Part shown: positions 39,585-52,400 of the stretch, one piece after another
Layout: every line of letters begins with the position of its first letter
How positions within the stretch are numbered: the stretch's first letter is position 1
Program-made: the position numbers and the translations under genes
The notes under the pieces: model-generated
The model's database searches: none
What the model saw: the letters and a program-made list of their open reading frames with translations, nothing else
What the model was told of the DNA's origin: nothing
Source: Capitella teleta
Lineage: Eukaryota > Annelida > Polychaeta > Capitellidae
Length of the DNA stretch: 64,000 bases
Reading direction: 5' to 3'
NCBI GenBank assembly: GCA_000328365.1
Contig: KB295062.1
Coordinates: 1 to 64,000, forward strand

Positions 39585-41890
39585 GCAGTGGCTTCCACAC
39601 AGACCTCATGGCTTGCAGGCTGACCTGGATCTGTCTGGCGTTCACCAGTGCCAGGAAAACCCAGATTCCAGCAATCTTCTGCTATCGGGCTTGAAGGGTG
39701 TTCATTGTTGTTGTCCTGTTGTTCTCACAATGACAGATCAGGAAATGATCGTTTATTTCTGGAGTCTTTCATTGGTGATATGGACTTGCTAAATAAGCGA
39801 CCCAACTCAGTCAAGAGGCTCATCATGTTGCCATTAGCAGCACCCCTGCAACCCACCTAACAAATCGACTGGTCTGCATGGATGCAGAACCTTCATAACC
39901 ACTTGGTTGCATCAAATTTAAATGTAAATGGCCGAATTGTTAAAGCACTTGCCTCAAAAGGGCTTGGTGCTTGCCGCCTGAAGTTTGGAGACAGCCTCCA
40001 TCGTGTGTCTCTAGGTAAGGCTCATTATTCATGCTTACAGCCTTGGGCCATATAAACTTCAGTTGCTTCAGAATTTTGAGGTAAAATAAGCCCACAAACA
40101 GATGGGAAAAATGATTCAAACTAGAGGGTAATCATTTGATCTGAACAGGAAATATCAAGTGATATGTCCGACAATCTGAGCTGTTTTTTATAGCCAGAAA
40201 GCTTGTCTTATAAACAATATTTAACATATAAATGTACCTTCTACCAATTCCAATTTTATAAAACCAGTGCTTTTAGCTTTATTGGGCCTCATCTCATTTA
40301 ACTATTTCCCGCTCTCAATGAGAAAGTCTTCTTCTGTTGACTCGTTAAAAAATGTAAAAACAATTATTTGTGCCAACCGTTTTCATAATTCAATATTGTG
40401 AGTTGGTTTATTGTAACACCGTTATGAGCATATATTTTTTTGGGAGTATGACGCTATAGAAAATAAATTTTTCATTTTTCATTTTTCACTTACTTTTTTT
40501 TTTTTTTTTTTTTTTTTTCATTTATTTTTCATTTATTTTATTCGACCTTTGCGACTGCAACAAAAGCAATTCTCTGTCTGTACACAATCGCATCTATGTG
40601 AAGTGTCACTTCCCTTCAAATAGTAAATTAATCGCTTTTGCTGATTGATAACTGAACACGCAGCCATGACAACTGATTTTAGGTACTTATGCAAATTTCT
40701 AATCTATGATCGTCTTGGTGTTTGCACTCCATCGATGGTGTAATGCTTACAAGTATGAGTAATGCCAGTAATGGTTGTACCGACTGACCGACTGACCGAC
40801 TTTCACTTGCCGACTTGGCCGTTGGCGACTAGCTCGATCGATAGTTTAGCTATCAACTAATCAAGCTAATACAATTATGATTAAACAGTTAATAAGTTAT
40901 AGTAATATAGTCTCATGATCAGTTACTAAGTATCATACTTATAGTTATCATAATGATATGATAGTTGACCAGTTACATAAGACTAGGTTTTACCGCCTGA
41001 CTTAGTAAGTTACTAGTTAGTCACTCACTTAGTCAGTAGGGTCATAGGGGTGGGGAATCGTCCCAGAATTGATTATAAATTCCAGCCTTGACCTCCCTTG
41101 AACTCTGCCTTGGTCAATTCCAAGGATCCGTTTTTCTCGTTTATATCGCTAAAAAACGAAGTATTGCGTCATTTCCTGATCATTAGGCCAATGAATGCTC
41201 ATCTTTAACACGTTCACTGCCAGGGTTCTCATTTCCCATAGCGCAAAGACGAGAATTCTCATCTTTTCAGGGAATGTGTTAAGTCTAAGCCCACAAGTGT
41301 GCCTGAAATATCCGTTTGCATAAATGCACTACATTACTGATTACAGGCACATATCGGATCCATTTAGAGCCATAGCGCGTGCTCGTTGGGAGCCATTGCA
41401 ATCATTGCACACATAGGAATACACTCAATAGAACCGTTATATAATTAGTTTAAACATTGCACCTCTTACGAACGATTTATCCGAGCGATCGAGGCTACAA
41501 ATAAGAAAATGCGATTTTTTTTTCAAAAGGATGACGCTTCGGCTAATTCGCCATTTTGTGTTTACATCACATGATCCTGTCATGTGACTTTTTCAACAAC
41601 AATAAGAAGTGGTCGCATATGTGTCTGTTTATCAATAATGAAATACGTTCGCAAGCACATTAAATCGTTGTCACCAGAGTTTAATGTTAACTTTAAAGGT
41701 AACGACGAGAGAGAAGCCAATTTAGCGCTATGTTATCTGCCTGTCGCCGATTGTGAAGTTGATGACGGCAAAAACTTAGGAAAACATCCAGCATGTTCAG
41801 CTTCCCCCAGAATCATAACGGTCATAATGTTTACGACATCTATGGTCATAACGTTAGGTGCCCAGGAAACGTGCTATTGTTTACATCTTT

Positions 41891-41913
41891 TGCGCATGCT
41901 CACAACACCGGAA
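41891..41913 (+). promoter_or_regulatory. Candidate core promoter sites of the INPP5 gene
   Basis: An NRF1-like TGCGCATGC (41891-41899) and an ETS-like CCGGAA (41908-41913) lie 30-50 bases before the chosen ATG. Both are common in TATA-less housekeeping promoters. Confidence 0.4.
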
Positions 41914-41942
41914 ACTCACAACCCGAGCGCTCTCGGCCGGCG

Positions 41943-44189
41943 ATGTTATTATTGCCAACTTTATTGTGTTTTAAGTAACTTGAACTCTTGTTACATCATC
42001 AGGTATTGGTAACACATAAGTTATACCCATTTCGGCCATCTCGGGTCATTTGATTCGACGATCTCCTCTCAATAATAAACCACAATGTGCGCTATTAGGG
42101 CGACAATGCCAAACTGTAACTGATAATTAGATCAGTTACACTTGTGGAATTATGTTAAGTCCATGGTTGATATTCACAGTATATTGATAATATTCATGCT
42201 ATTAAATTTCATCTGGCGATCCACAGGATTCACATTGTAACATGGAATGTGGCTGATGAGGGGCCTCCAGATGACTTCACTCGCTTGCTGAAACTGGACA
42301 GCAAAGTTCTGCCAAACATCTATGCCATTGGGTTGGTAGTTCTCACCAGGATTCCCCTCTGACCCTTTCAATGCCACAGGTTACAAGAAATGAATGCCAG
42401 CACCGGAGCAATGATTACGGATTCCATTTACGAGGATCAGTGGACGAAATCTCTTTCAGAGTGCCTTTGTCAGCGCAATTATGTCAGGGTGAGTCCAAGA
42501 TATGCCGCAGAGTTTCTCATGTCCTGAGCTCTGATATAAATAGGTGAAGAGCGTCCGAATGATGGGAATCATGCTGTTTGTGTTTGTACGCCGAATCGAT
42601 CTGTTATATGTCAGTAACATCGAGTCAGAGTTTGCGCGCACTGGCTTTGGTGGCTTATGGGTGCGTAGCAACTGGCTTCTGGTGCTGAGAAGAGAATTCT
42701 GAGTTTTGATTTTTTGCAGGGAAACAAAGGGGGAGTGAGCGTTCGTATGGCTGTTTCTGGTGTGAACATCTGCTTCGTGAATTGTCATCTTGCTGCTCAT
42801 CTACCGAATGTTTCAGACCGCATTGCTGTAAATGGGGATCTGATTGGTTGATTATTACGCTGATTATCATCCATTTCCCAGGATTACGATGACATCATCG
42901 ATACTCATAAATTTCGGGATGAGGAGGTCGACTGCATTATGGACCATGAGTAGGTCTTCGTTTGACCTTTGACCTATGTGGTTAACGGCTTTTGCAGCTA
43001 CGTCTTCTGGATGGGAGATCTGAACTTTCGCTTGGATGAAATTTCAAGAGATGAGGTCGTGAAACGTGTGCAAAACAATGATTTAGAATCCTTATATCAA
43101 TATGATCAAGTAGGTCTCTTTTTTTTATATGAAAATATTTCAATTCTTAGTGTGTGATTTAAGCTGAAGAAAGCCATGGCTGAAGAAGTGATTTTAGTCG
43201 ACTTCCAAGAAGGTCCTCTCACATTTCCGCCCTCGTACAAATTTGACAAAAAGACCAACGTTTATGACACAAGGTATTCCCTCTCACTTCTCCTCTCCTT
43301 TTTTCATCTCTCTTCTCTATTCTCCTTTCTTCTTTGTTTTCTTGTCTGTCTCCTGTTTCCTTCAGACTTCATATTTCAGTTCAAAGAAGCGCAAACCAGG
43401 CTGGTGCGACCGCATCTTGTGGATGGTTCATCCGGACACCTTTGAAGACGTTCCTTTGAGCGTGCGGCAGGTGGCCTATTCCAGCATCCCAGAATACACA
43501 GACAGTGATCATAAGCCAGTCATAGCTGAGTTCGTCATACAGGTAAAAAGAATTCTAAACCATTTTTTTTCTCTCTCTCCTCTTCTGTTAAAACAAAGAG
43601 CAGTGATTTGACGGTGGCAGCGTAATCTGATATTGCGCTCTTTCAGGTGCTTCATCACCCAACAGAGCTGCCCATTCTGTTTGAGCCACAGGATGTGTGG
43701 TGCACGTTCAAAAGTAACAAGTGTTGCTACACAATTGTCTCAGAACAGTTGGCAGTGGGGCCGTGGGATTGGATCGGCCTCTTTAAGGTAGAACAAACGC
43801 TGTTTTAGATCAATTGAAATTGCGCCGTTGATTTCAGTACGATTTCAAGCATCCCAAGGATTACCAGACATATTCCTGGGCGGCTCAGAAGGGAGACGAT
43901 TTGCACGATGGGACCCTGATGTATGAAATTTCTTTTGAAGACCACGCAATTAAACACCTGGAAGCTGGTCTCTACTGCCTCTGCTATTTCAGTTACCGCA
44001 AAAACTGTCTCATGGGGTACTCTGATTGCTTTAGGGTGAGCGCTGGGTTATTAACGAGTTGAATAAATTATGGATTCTTTTATTTAGCTGTCGCCTAATG
44101 AAGAGGATTCAAGTGCTGAGTCAGGATCTGACAGCAGCAGTTTCTCAGATGAATACGAAACGATACAGGAAGCCAAGAAGCGATTGTAG
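41943..44189 (+). CDS. INPP5K: Inositol polyphosphate 5-phosphatase, INPP5K/INPP5J type
   Basis: This enzyme removes the 5-phosphate from PI(4,5)P2 and PI(3,4,5)P3 at membranes, damping PI3K signalling. Twelve exons join in phase: 41943-41974, 42227-42331, 42380-42488, 42544-42660, 42720-42827, 42882-42949, 42998-43109, 43164-43273, 43380-43542, 43647-43787, 43838-44035 and 44088-44189 (454 residues; human INPP5K 448). Catalytic motifs are IVTWNVADEGPP, GLQEMN, GGLWGNKGGVSVR, VNCHLAAH, FWMGDLNFRLDE, KKRKPGWCDRILW and YTDSDHKPV. A SKICH domain follows (WDWIGLFKYDF, CYFSYRKNCLMGYSD). The Ser/Asp-rich tail resembles INPP5J, while the length fits INPP5K, so it may descend from the ancestor of both. 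The short first exon (MLLLPTLLCFK) was chosen because it splices in phase; an in-frame ATG at 41793 would add 50 residues. Confidence 0.92.
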
Positions 44190-45231
44190 ATGTCAGGATG
44201 CTTGCCTTTTTCATCTTTTCAACTTTATATTTTGTATAGCAATCTTAACTATTTTTAATTTTATGATTCAATTCCTCACAAATATTTTGTCAGTCTCAGG
44301 GAGTTCAGTTTTTCTAATAATATTTTTTCTGCATTATTTCGGCTGAAACACTTCCTGTTGCTCTCCGGTGGATTATGCTTCCAAAGCAATTTTCTGTGTG
44401 TGGAATGGAATCACTGTTTCTCCCCAAACGGCAGCCGAATTATAAAGTCTCCCACCAAATTTTATTTACAGTTTGTGCTAAGTTACTTACATGTAATCGG
44501 AATGTCTGTTTGATGAATTTTTTCACCACTGGGCCATTCCTGTCTCCTTTGTTATGATTTCATTTTTCCATCTTGTTTACGTTTTCTTCTTCGAGGTCTC
44601 AAATCTTTTTTTTTTTCTTGTGGTCGACAGCTTTTTTCTATATTTTACATCTGAGTTTGATTTCGTTTATTTTCTTTGTATCATTTGTCATTGAACATCT
44701 TATACATAATATTAGGAATTATTTGTGAATCATTTTTTCTCATGATGTATATTTCAAATTTTTAAAAGAGAATAATATATTATATTTAAAATACCAAATC
44801 ATTCAATAAAATGCATTCACTTTGACAGTAGAGCTTATAATTGAATTATTTACACCTCTCGGAGGATTTTGGAGGTGCGTGTTTATGGAATGTTCGGGAA
44901 TAGGCACCTTCGAAACACTCGTGAATAAATCATGTATCACGGTGCAATAAAGTGCCAAACCTCCTTGCAGAGGTCTCTCAGATTACCACACAGAGCATCA
45001 TTCTATAAGTGTTGAATAAATTTGACAAGGTTAAGTGGACTATTGAAATCTCCACCAAAGCAGCACCATAGATATTGCACAGGCAGAAACAAGACATGAG
45101 ATCGAAAGGCAGTCAATTTTATACACGCTATAAACAGCAATATGCAACAAAAGCAGTAATGTGGAGAGAAAAGCATAATATGGATAACTGAACGCTCTGA
45201 TAAATAAAAGACGTAAATATACAACAAATGT
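44190..45231. other. Convergent spacer between the INPP5 gene and CIT
   Basis: Contains the T-rich 3' untranslated region of the phosphatase gene and the 3' end of CIT. No gene of its own. Confidence 0.5.
44805..44810 (+). terminator. Polyadenylation signal of the INPP5 gene
   Basis: AATAAA about 615 bases past the stop in an AT-rich tract. Confidence 0.5.
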
Positions 45232-48200
45232 TTAGAATTCTTCCTCCATGGATGCATTTCCACTGAGCTGCTTCTCCAGAAGTGCCGCTCGACGTTTTAT
45301 GCTGCTCACAGGGGGCGCCTCTGTGTCATCAGTTTCACTCTGCTGAATGACGCGCTTCGGAGGCGACCTTGACATCACCGTGACAACAAAAGACGAATCA
45401 GAAGAGTCGGTTTCGGGAGGCGAAGGTTCTTTTACCCTGCGACTCCTTTTCGGGATCTGAAATTAAATTCAGTAATCAGGATAATAAATTGACAATTAAT
45501 ATTACTCACGAAGGAGTTTTTTTAGTTTTTGGAACCGAGTAAAGGTTTTCATCGCTGGTTTCATCCACTGAGTGAGCTGAGAGGTTGCCACGGTAACAAG
45601 TGATCTGCATGACGTCATCCTGCACAGAGGCCACGTACACTGCCCCCGCGGTCATCGCTGGACCCAGGTACCTGGGAGTGGTCATGTACACCTGAGTGCG
45701 CTGTCCCACACTGCAAAGCGAAGAAAAGCCGATGACGACGCAGATTCAAATCCATCACAGACTGACTTTGTTTCAGTTGACGAGGGTCGGATTTCTTGAA
45801 CTTGAATTCCGTTGAAACGGACGGAGTAGAGGAACGGCTCCTCGTATGCTAAGAGTCAAAAGTTGGAGTGAGGAGAAGATTAAAGTTATTCAAATATGTT
45901 TACCAAACGCCAGCGGAAGGCCATTCCAACGCAGGTCCTCTTTCCGTGTGCGACATCCCCGCAAGTCAACAAAAACGCCAAAATCTGAAAATCGGAGGCT
46001 CGCCATAAGATATTACGATCTCAATACAAGTGGTTACCATGGAAACAGAGCAACAGCTCTTCAGGGTGACCATGTGGCGCCACCTGTAAAGCGGCCACTG
46101 GGAAACTGTCGTGCTGGGCGGCCCCAAACATAGCGTACGCCAGGGAAGGGTCGCTGCGATTGAGGAATTCTGCAAAGAGACGCATGATTGCATGACGTGG
46201 ATGAATATGTCTCCCTAACCATTCATTTCATAGGTGTTGAAATCAAGAGAGTAAAACTTGTCTGAGCCGAGAAGGACAAAGTCAGGCGTGAAGTGCATGC
46301 AACTGACTGCTTGTTTAATAAGCACCTCCTGGAGAAAGAAAAACAGACTTTAGAAATATTAAATTATCTTCCTGGTTCAGACCTTGATTTGAGCAAAAGA
46401 GCCCTGCCTGGAGGAGTACTTCATCACTATCACACTATCAGCAGTTGCAACACACAAGTACACCCCATCGGCACGGCGACCAAGGCAAAAGGTTGTCACC
46501 GTGGTGACACCTTCAATACACGAGGCTTGAATGGAGGCTCGAGGGTTACGTGAGCTATGAAGTCCTTGCGACAAACAGTGGCCGAGAGACGAGGCCTCCA
46601 ACAGCACAAGGTCACGATCCTTCCCTGCAAGGTCGAACGGTAAAAACGGCAAAAAAATAAAAGCAAATCTCCCACCAGTCACGCAGATGAGGAGATCAAG
46701 TCCTTTGAGACCCAGAATCATATGCACAGACGGTAAACCATCAATTTTTATCAGCGGTTGGTCGTTTGGCGTTCGTTGCAGTTGCAGCGCATACAGGCCG
46801 TCATCAGAACCAATGAGTACAACCTGAGAATGAGGTTAGATTACATGTCAGTGAATTAGACGCGCATATACCTGATTGCTGAATGGCCATGAGCAGTTGA
46901 TATCAGCAGATCCTGGTTGGAGTCTGGCCAAACAGTTGCCAAACACTTTCTGTGAAAAACACGAGATGAGATTTATGGTTTTGTGTGGGCTAAATGGAGT
47001 TACCGGTTGTGATGCAGTTTGTGGCTTCACGCGAGTGTTGACGATGGACTCCATGGTGGCGACCCACTTCTGCTTCTCAGTGAAGGTCAACGCCAGAAGA
47101 TAAATGCTCCTGGAAATGAGAGTAATGGCGACTAAGAAAATGATGAGATGATGTTGATTTACCTCCCAGGCCAACAAGTTGTGTCTGGCTCAAACTCTAA
47201 ACGTAGGATGTAGGGGAGGTCTGAGTTTGCCGTGTTGGGGAGTTCGGTGGGGGAAACTGAACTATGCACAGTGACGTCTCCATTGGCAGGGCAGAGGTCA
47301 AGTTCATCAATCGGGTCAAGGCCGTGAGTGGCATCGCTGTCGTAAATTGCAATTCGATTGTCTTTCAGCTCAACCCATTTCCGTTCCCAGATTTGTTTGC
47401 CGGGACTGGAAAATAGAAAGGAGAAAAAAAAAAGAGCGTTTAAAGGAAGGTTTAGTTTCGTCCTCTCACCGAGGGAGCTTCATCCAGCCAGTCAGGTGAA
47501 GTCGCAAATCAGCAACAGATATTCTCTTTGCCGAAAGACGTCCCGCCTGGCTCATCATGTCAGTGAAGTGGCGAGCGTATTCAGTTGGCAAGCCACAGGT
47601 GGCAGGCAGGTTAGCCACGCACTTTGGATGGCAAACCATGCTACATTCTATCAAACGAAATCAAGATTCACTCAAAAAGTACAAATCCAACCATGCAGCA
47701 TACCAGCGCACTTGGCAGCCTGTTTCACAAAGTGGATTGAACCAAGGCACACAGCGCATTTGGTCGCATGGCTGTTCAATCCGGTGATGAAGCGATGTGG
47801 GATTTTGTGTCGCATGCGTTCTTCTTGGGGTTTCTTCACTGAGAGAGGGCGACGAGTGGTCACAGGCGATTTGGGGGTCAAAGGTGGGAGCGTGGCGGAG
47901 TAATTTGATGACGTCAGACTGTCACACGACCCGCGGTAAGATGGCTGGTGCATGGCGGGGGAAGAAGCGATGGCCGAGAGGGAGGTCGACTCATGGTGAC
48001 CTTAAAATAGCGACCGCGTCAAAAACACCGAACAGGAACCCTGAAATTCTTACTGCTGCGTGATTTTGCTTGATTCAATTCCTCCTTCAAATTGGTCATG
48101 CGTGATTTCAGAGTGGCGTTCCTCTCTCTTTCAACCTCCAAATTATGCTGAGCTTCTCTGACGTGCGCCGACGGCATTTCATTCAAATTACGACTGCTGC

Positions 48201-49438
48201 CACCAAACAGCTGAGTGAAAAAAGGTTAAATAAAACGCCACAGAAACAAATCTCCTACTCACTCCTTTCTTCCTCTTGGGAGGGTGTTCGACCTTCTCTT
48301 GTAGATAATCAATCAACTTCGCCTGCTGTCCAATTGTACTTTCCAGCTGATATTTCTCATGGTTGAATTTTGCCTACAAAAAAGTATGATGACCAGAATA
48401 AATAAAAGAACAAATTAACCACTCACGAGAACTCCTTCGATCGAATAACACAAATCTTCTTTCTCAGCTACAAGCAATTCATACTTATCCTCAGCTTCCT
48501 CCAGTTCTTGATTTAACCGAAGACTTGTCGTCTTTGCGGCATTTAATTTCGTAATTACGTTCGAGATCTCCTCCTTCAGCAGAATCTGATCTTTCTGCAG
48601 AGTTTTGATTTGTTGCTGCATATTTTTGTTGTCGACGGCAACCGTGGCATGATTTTTCTCTTCAGTTTTCAACTGCTGCTTTAGGACATTGACCTGCTTG
48701 TTCAGCTGTGACAACTGGTTCTTCAACTGGTCATTTTCAGCGGTCAAGGCCAGACGTGTGCTGTCCATCATGCGTTGTAGGTCAACCGTTTTCTTTTCCT
48801 GCCGTTGCCTGTGACGATAATTTAGAAGCTTCTCAAAGAAGAGCTGGATTTCAAAAACTCACTTTGCCTGTTTCTCTGCGCTCAACTGACGCCGCAATTG
48901 ATTCAACTCTGTTTCAGTTTCTTTCACAGATTTCTCATAAACTGTCCTAGCAGAAAAAAAAAAAAAAAAAACCCAGAAAAGCATGAACGCTGCTAAACGG
49001 CTGTTATAAGACCCTTACTTGGAGGTTTGCCATTCGCATTCTTTGCCTTCGTTGTGCAGCATCAGCGCTTCGTAATCATTGATCTGATTTTCCAGTTCTC
49101 CACACAATTCCTTGGTGGCGGTCAACTTCTGCTGCAATTGATCTATTTGTCTCTGCTTATCAGAGAGCTGGTCAGTCGAGCGATCGGCCTGCATCTTGAA
49201 ACGATTCTTGTCGTCCAACGTCTGACGTAACTGCTTCTCAAGATCCTAAAAAAAAAAAAACAGAAAAATAAAAAGGAAAAATTAACAACTGTGAGAACTA
49301 AGACTTAATAGTTAAATCTTACCTTAACTTTGGGTTCCAGTACTGTGCATTGAGCGTTCAACTTCTTGTTTTCTGATTCCAATTTCTGTTCGCTCTGCTT
49401 TGCATGACGTTCACTTCTCTCCATCTCCTGTGCAGCAA

Positions 49439-49497
<59 letters not shown>

Positions 49498-52400
49498 CAG
49501 AAAGAATTATAACCAAACCTCAGCGGATTTTTCCAGTGATTTAATCTGAGCTTCGAGGTCTGTTTTCGTCTGATTCAGCTCTGCGCTGGTTTCCCTCGCT
49601 TCCAGGCGATATTTATCCAAATCTTTTTGACAGGCGCTTAATTTTTCTCTTAGTCCACTTTCCCCTTCTTTGGCTTTGCTACAAGAGTCTTGCACCAACT
49701 GAAGACTGGATTGAGCTTTCTCAAGCTCAAACTTCAACTCCTGAATTTCCTTCTCAAAAGCCACAGTTTTCTATAAACAAAAACCCAAACAATAATCAAA
49801 ACCATGATTTTCTCCTGCACAGTACCTCTCTGATGTCATATTTCAAATCCAGAGCGCGAATTCTCTGAGCGTGCGTTGCCTCTCGGCTTTCCTCCAAATC
49901 TTTTTCCAGCAATTTCAGACGCAGTGCAAGGTCCTCTGCTGTCTCGTCAGACTTGGGACTCAGCGTGAAGCTGGTCTGCGTTTGTTGCGTGGAAGCCTCT
50001 TCTTCCTGCTTCTGCTTGTAAATATTTGCTGGAATATCCAAGTGAAGCATGTTTCTGTGAGCACCCAGCAGCATCGATTCCTCAGTGACCATTGTGCTGT
50101 CAATGGTCTCGTTTTGCTCGGAGACCGATTTAACTTTGACCATGACGGACACTTTGGTTTTCTTGCTCGGCGAGTGTTCCTTGTCTCTCAGCATCATGTC
50201 TGTTTGAACAGCGTTCTTCCCTGTTCTTTTCACACTGACCCCGTCCGATTGATGCAGAGGTCTTTTCTCTCCCGACCGCCTGCTCTGTGACCTCGACCGG
50301 TTGTCCTCTGTTGAATCCAGACGTGGAATGCTGAGAACAGACAAGTGCACCTTCTCTCGCACTGTGACCATAGAGTCTGACTCAGAGGTCGATTGAGTTG
50401 TTTCGCTGCTGTCGAGAGAAGCATCGGAGCAGGTCTGTCTGTTTGCCATGCTAACGCTCTGCAGATCAGTGGCTTCCATCAGATCAGCTTTCAGGGATTC
50501 GACCTGTTGTTCGAGACACGCGTTGCTCGCCTCTAACTTGTTAATCAGCTGAAGAGAGAGAGAAAAAAGATCAACATAACGTAGATGTAATTTAAACAAA
50601 GCAAATACCGCTTCATATTCCATTATTTTCTTCAAGTGATCTTCATTGACTTCAAATGCTATTAAGCTTTTCTCGTCCACTTCCTGCTTCTCAGTTTTCA
50701 TTTTGTCGACAAGTTCTGTCAACTCCTGTTAGAGAAATAAAGAACAGATAACACATCAGAGGTCATGCTACACACACAGTATAAATTGAACCTTAAACAC
50801 GATGGATTTAAACAAAAAATAAATAACTCAGGAACAAAGGAATAAGGTAACAGAACTAATTAACTTGCCAATTGTGCATTCCTGGAATGATTATCAAGAA
50901 TAAAATTAATCCTGTCATTAATCAAGAATTGAAACATTTCTGACTTACAGCCACCCTATCAGCCAGCTGCAGCAGTTGATTGCCCTTGCTCTTCACTTCT
51001 TCTTGCAGCTGCTCCTCTCGCAGCTGGAGAACCTCCATCTTGAGCAGCCGCGACTCCAAAGATCGTCTTTCCTCCTGCAAAAACACAAATGAAACTTGCT
51101 GCTACGATGAAAAACACTGACACACTTCACTGTCAGACAGTTGCCCAGCCAAATGGGACGTGTTGAGGTCATCTTGGCTCTGCAAACTGGACAGCTGTTC
51201 CTGCGCTTGTCGTTGCGCCTCCCTGGATTCCTTGGCCTCTTGTAGGGCACGCATGTGACCTAGTTCCGCCTAAATTATCAAATGGAGAACGTGGTAGAGT
51301 ATTGGCGTTGGTTTATAAATGTACCTCGTCCAGCTGTTGCTGCAGCTTCATTTCATGCGCGGTCATTTCCTTCAACTGCTCTTTAAACGAACAGGCTGCT
51401 TCCTTCATTTTGATGCGACACGATTCCTTGCACTTTTGAGAAAATTGTAAAAAAGAGAAGAGAAATGAACAAAACGCACTCACTTCTTTTAGCTTTGCTC
51501 GCCATTCGCTTGCGTTAGTCTGTCCAGCTTGCAGTTCAAGGATTTCATTCTTCAGATGTGTTATGGTTTGTTGAAGTTTCAGGTTCTCTGACTCCAACGT
51601 CTCAATGATTTCGTTGTCGCACTCCAATCCCTCCCTGTGATCTTCATCTCTGAGCTTCTTCTGCAGCTCAGCCTGTTCTTTGATCTCCTCCAAAAGCTTC
51701 AGACTCTTAGCGTTCATGCTGTTCCTCTCGTCTTCCTCCAATTGCAACGCATGCGCCAGTCTACGGTTCTCGGACGTCATTTCAGCCAACTCCCTCTCCA
51801 AATTGTCCCTGGCTTTCTCAGCTCTCTCGGCCCTTTGCTCGGCATTCACGGTTTGCTTTTTCAGTTTATCTGCTTCGGTTGACATGTTTCCTTGACTGAA
51901 CTGCATCTGCTGCACGCGATGCCTCGTCTCGGAGAGTTCCTTCGAGCGAAGGGTTAGCTTGCGTTCCAGGTTGCTCCGACTATTGGCGCCCCCAGCGTCT
52001 TGGTTCAAATTGAGAGCTCGCTGCTCGGCTTCAAAGAGTCCCTTCGTGAAGGTGAAGCCCACAAAAGGAAGATCCTTCCCAGAGAAACCCGAACCGCTGT
52101 TGTGCAGATCATCCATAACAAATTTCGGTTTCTTGGGCTCAAATTCATCAAAATTTGACGTGTCATCGCTGCCTGTGATCGTGGGGATGAATGGAGGCAC
52201 ACCTGAAGCAGCCAGACTTCAATTTCCATTTGTATCAAAGAGAGACTTACTTTGCCGGATTTTATGGAGATCAACCTCCGAGAAGAACACATGGGAGCAG
52301 ATGGCATCATAGTTTAAGCGATCCTTGGCATCAGTGAGCAGACCCTTGATGAAAGCAATCGCCTTGGCACTCACGCTGGCTGACGATTCGAAATGTAACT

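Larger units (their letters stand above)
37197..41942. other. Repeat-rich spacer between RPL39 and the INPP5 gene
   Basis: This 4.7 kb stretch is where most mobile debris collects: a SINE (37512-37722), a GC-rich dispersed repeat (about 37940-38095), a LINE reverse transcriptase remnant (38200-38540), tandem CGGCGGCT-type units (39090-39225), an unidentified open frame (39225-39584) and low-complexity T-rich DNA (40430-40560). The stretch 40600-41540 is AT-rich and holds a short CGACTGAC tandem near 40783-40802. The last 100 bases look like the INPP5 promoter. Confidence 0.6.
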
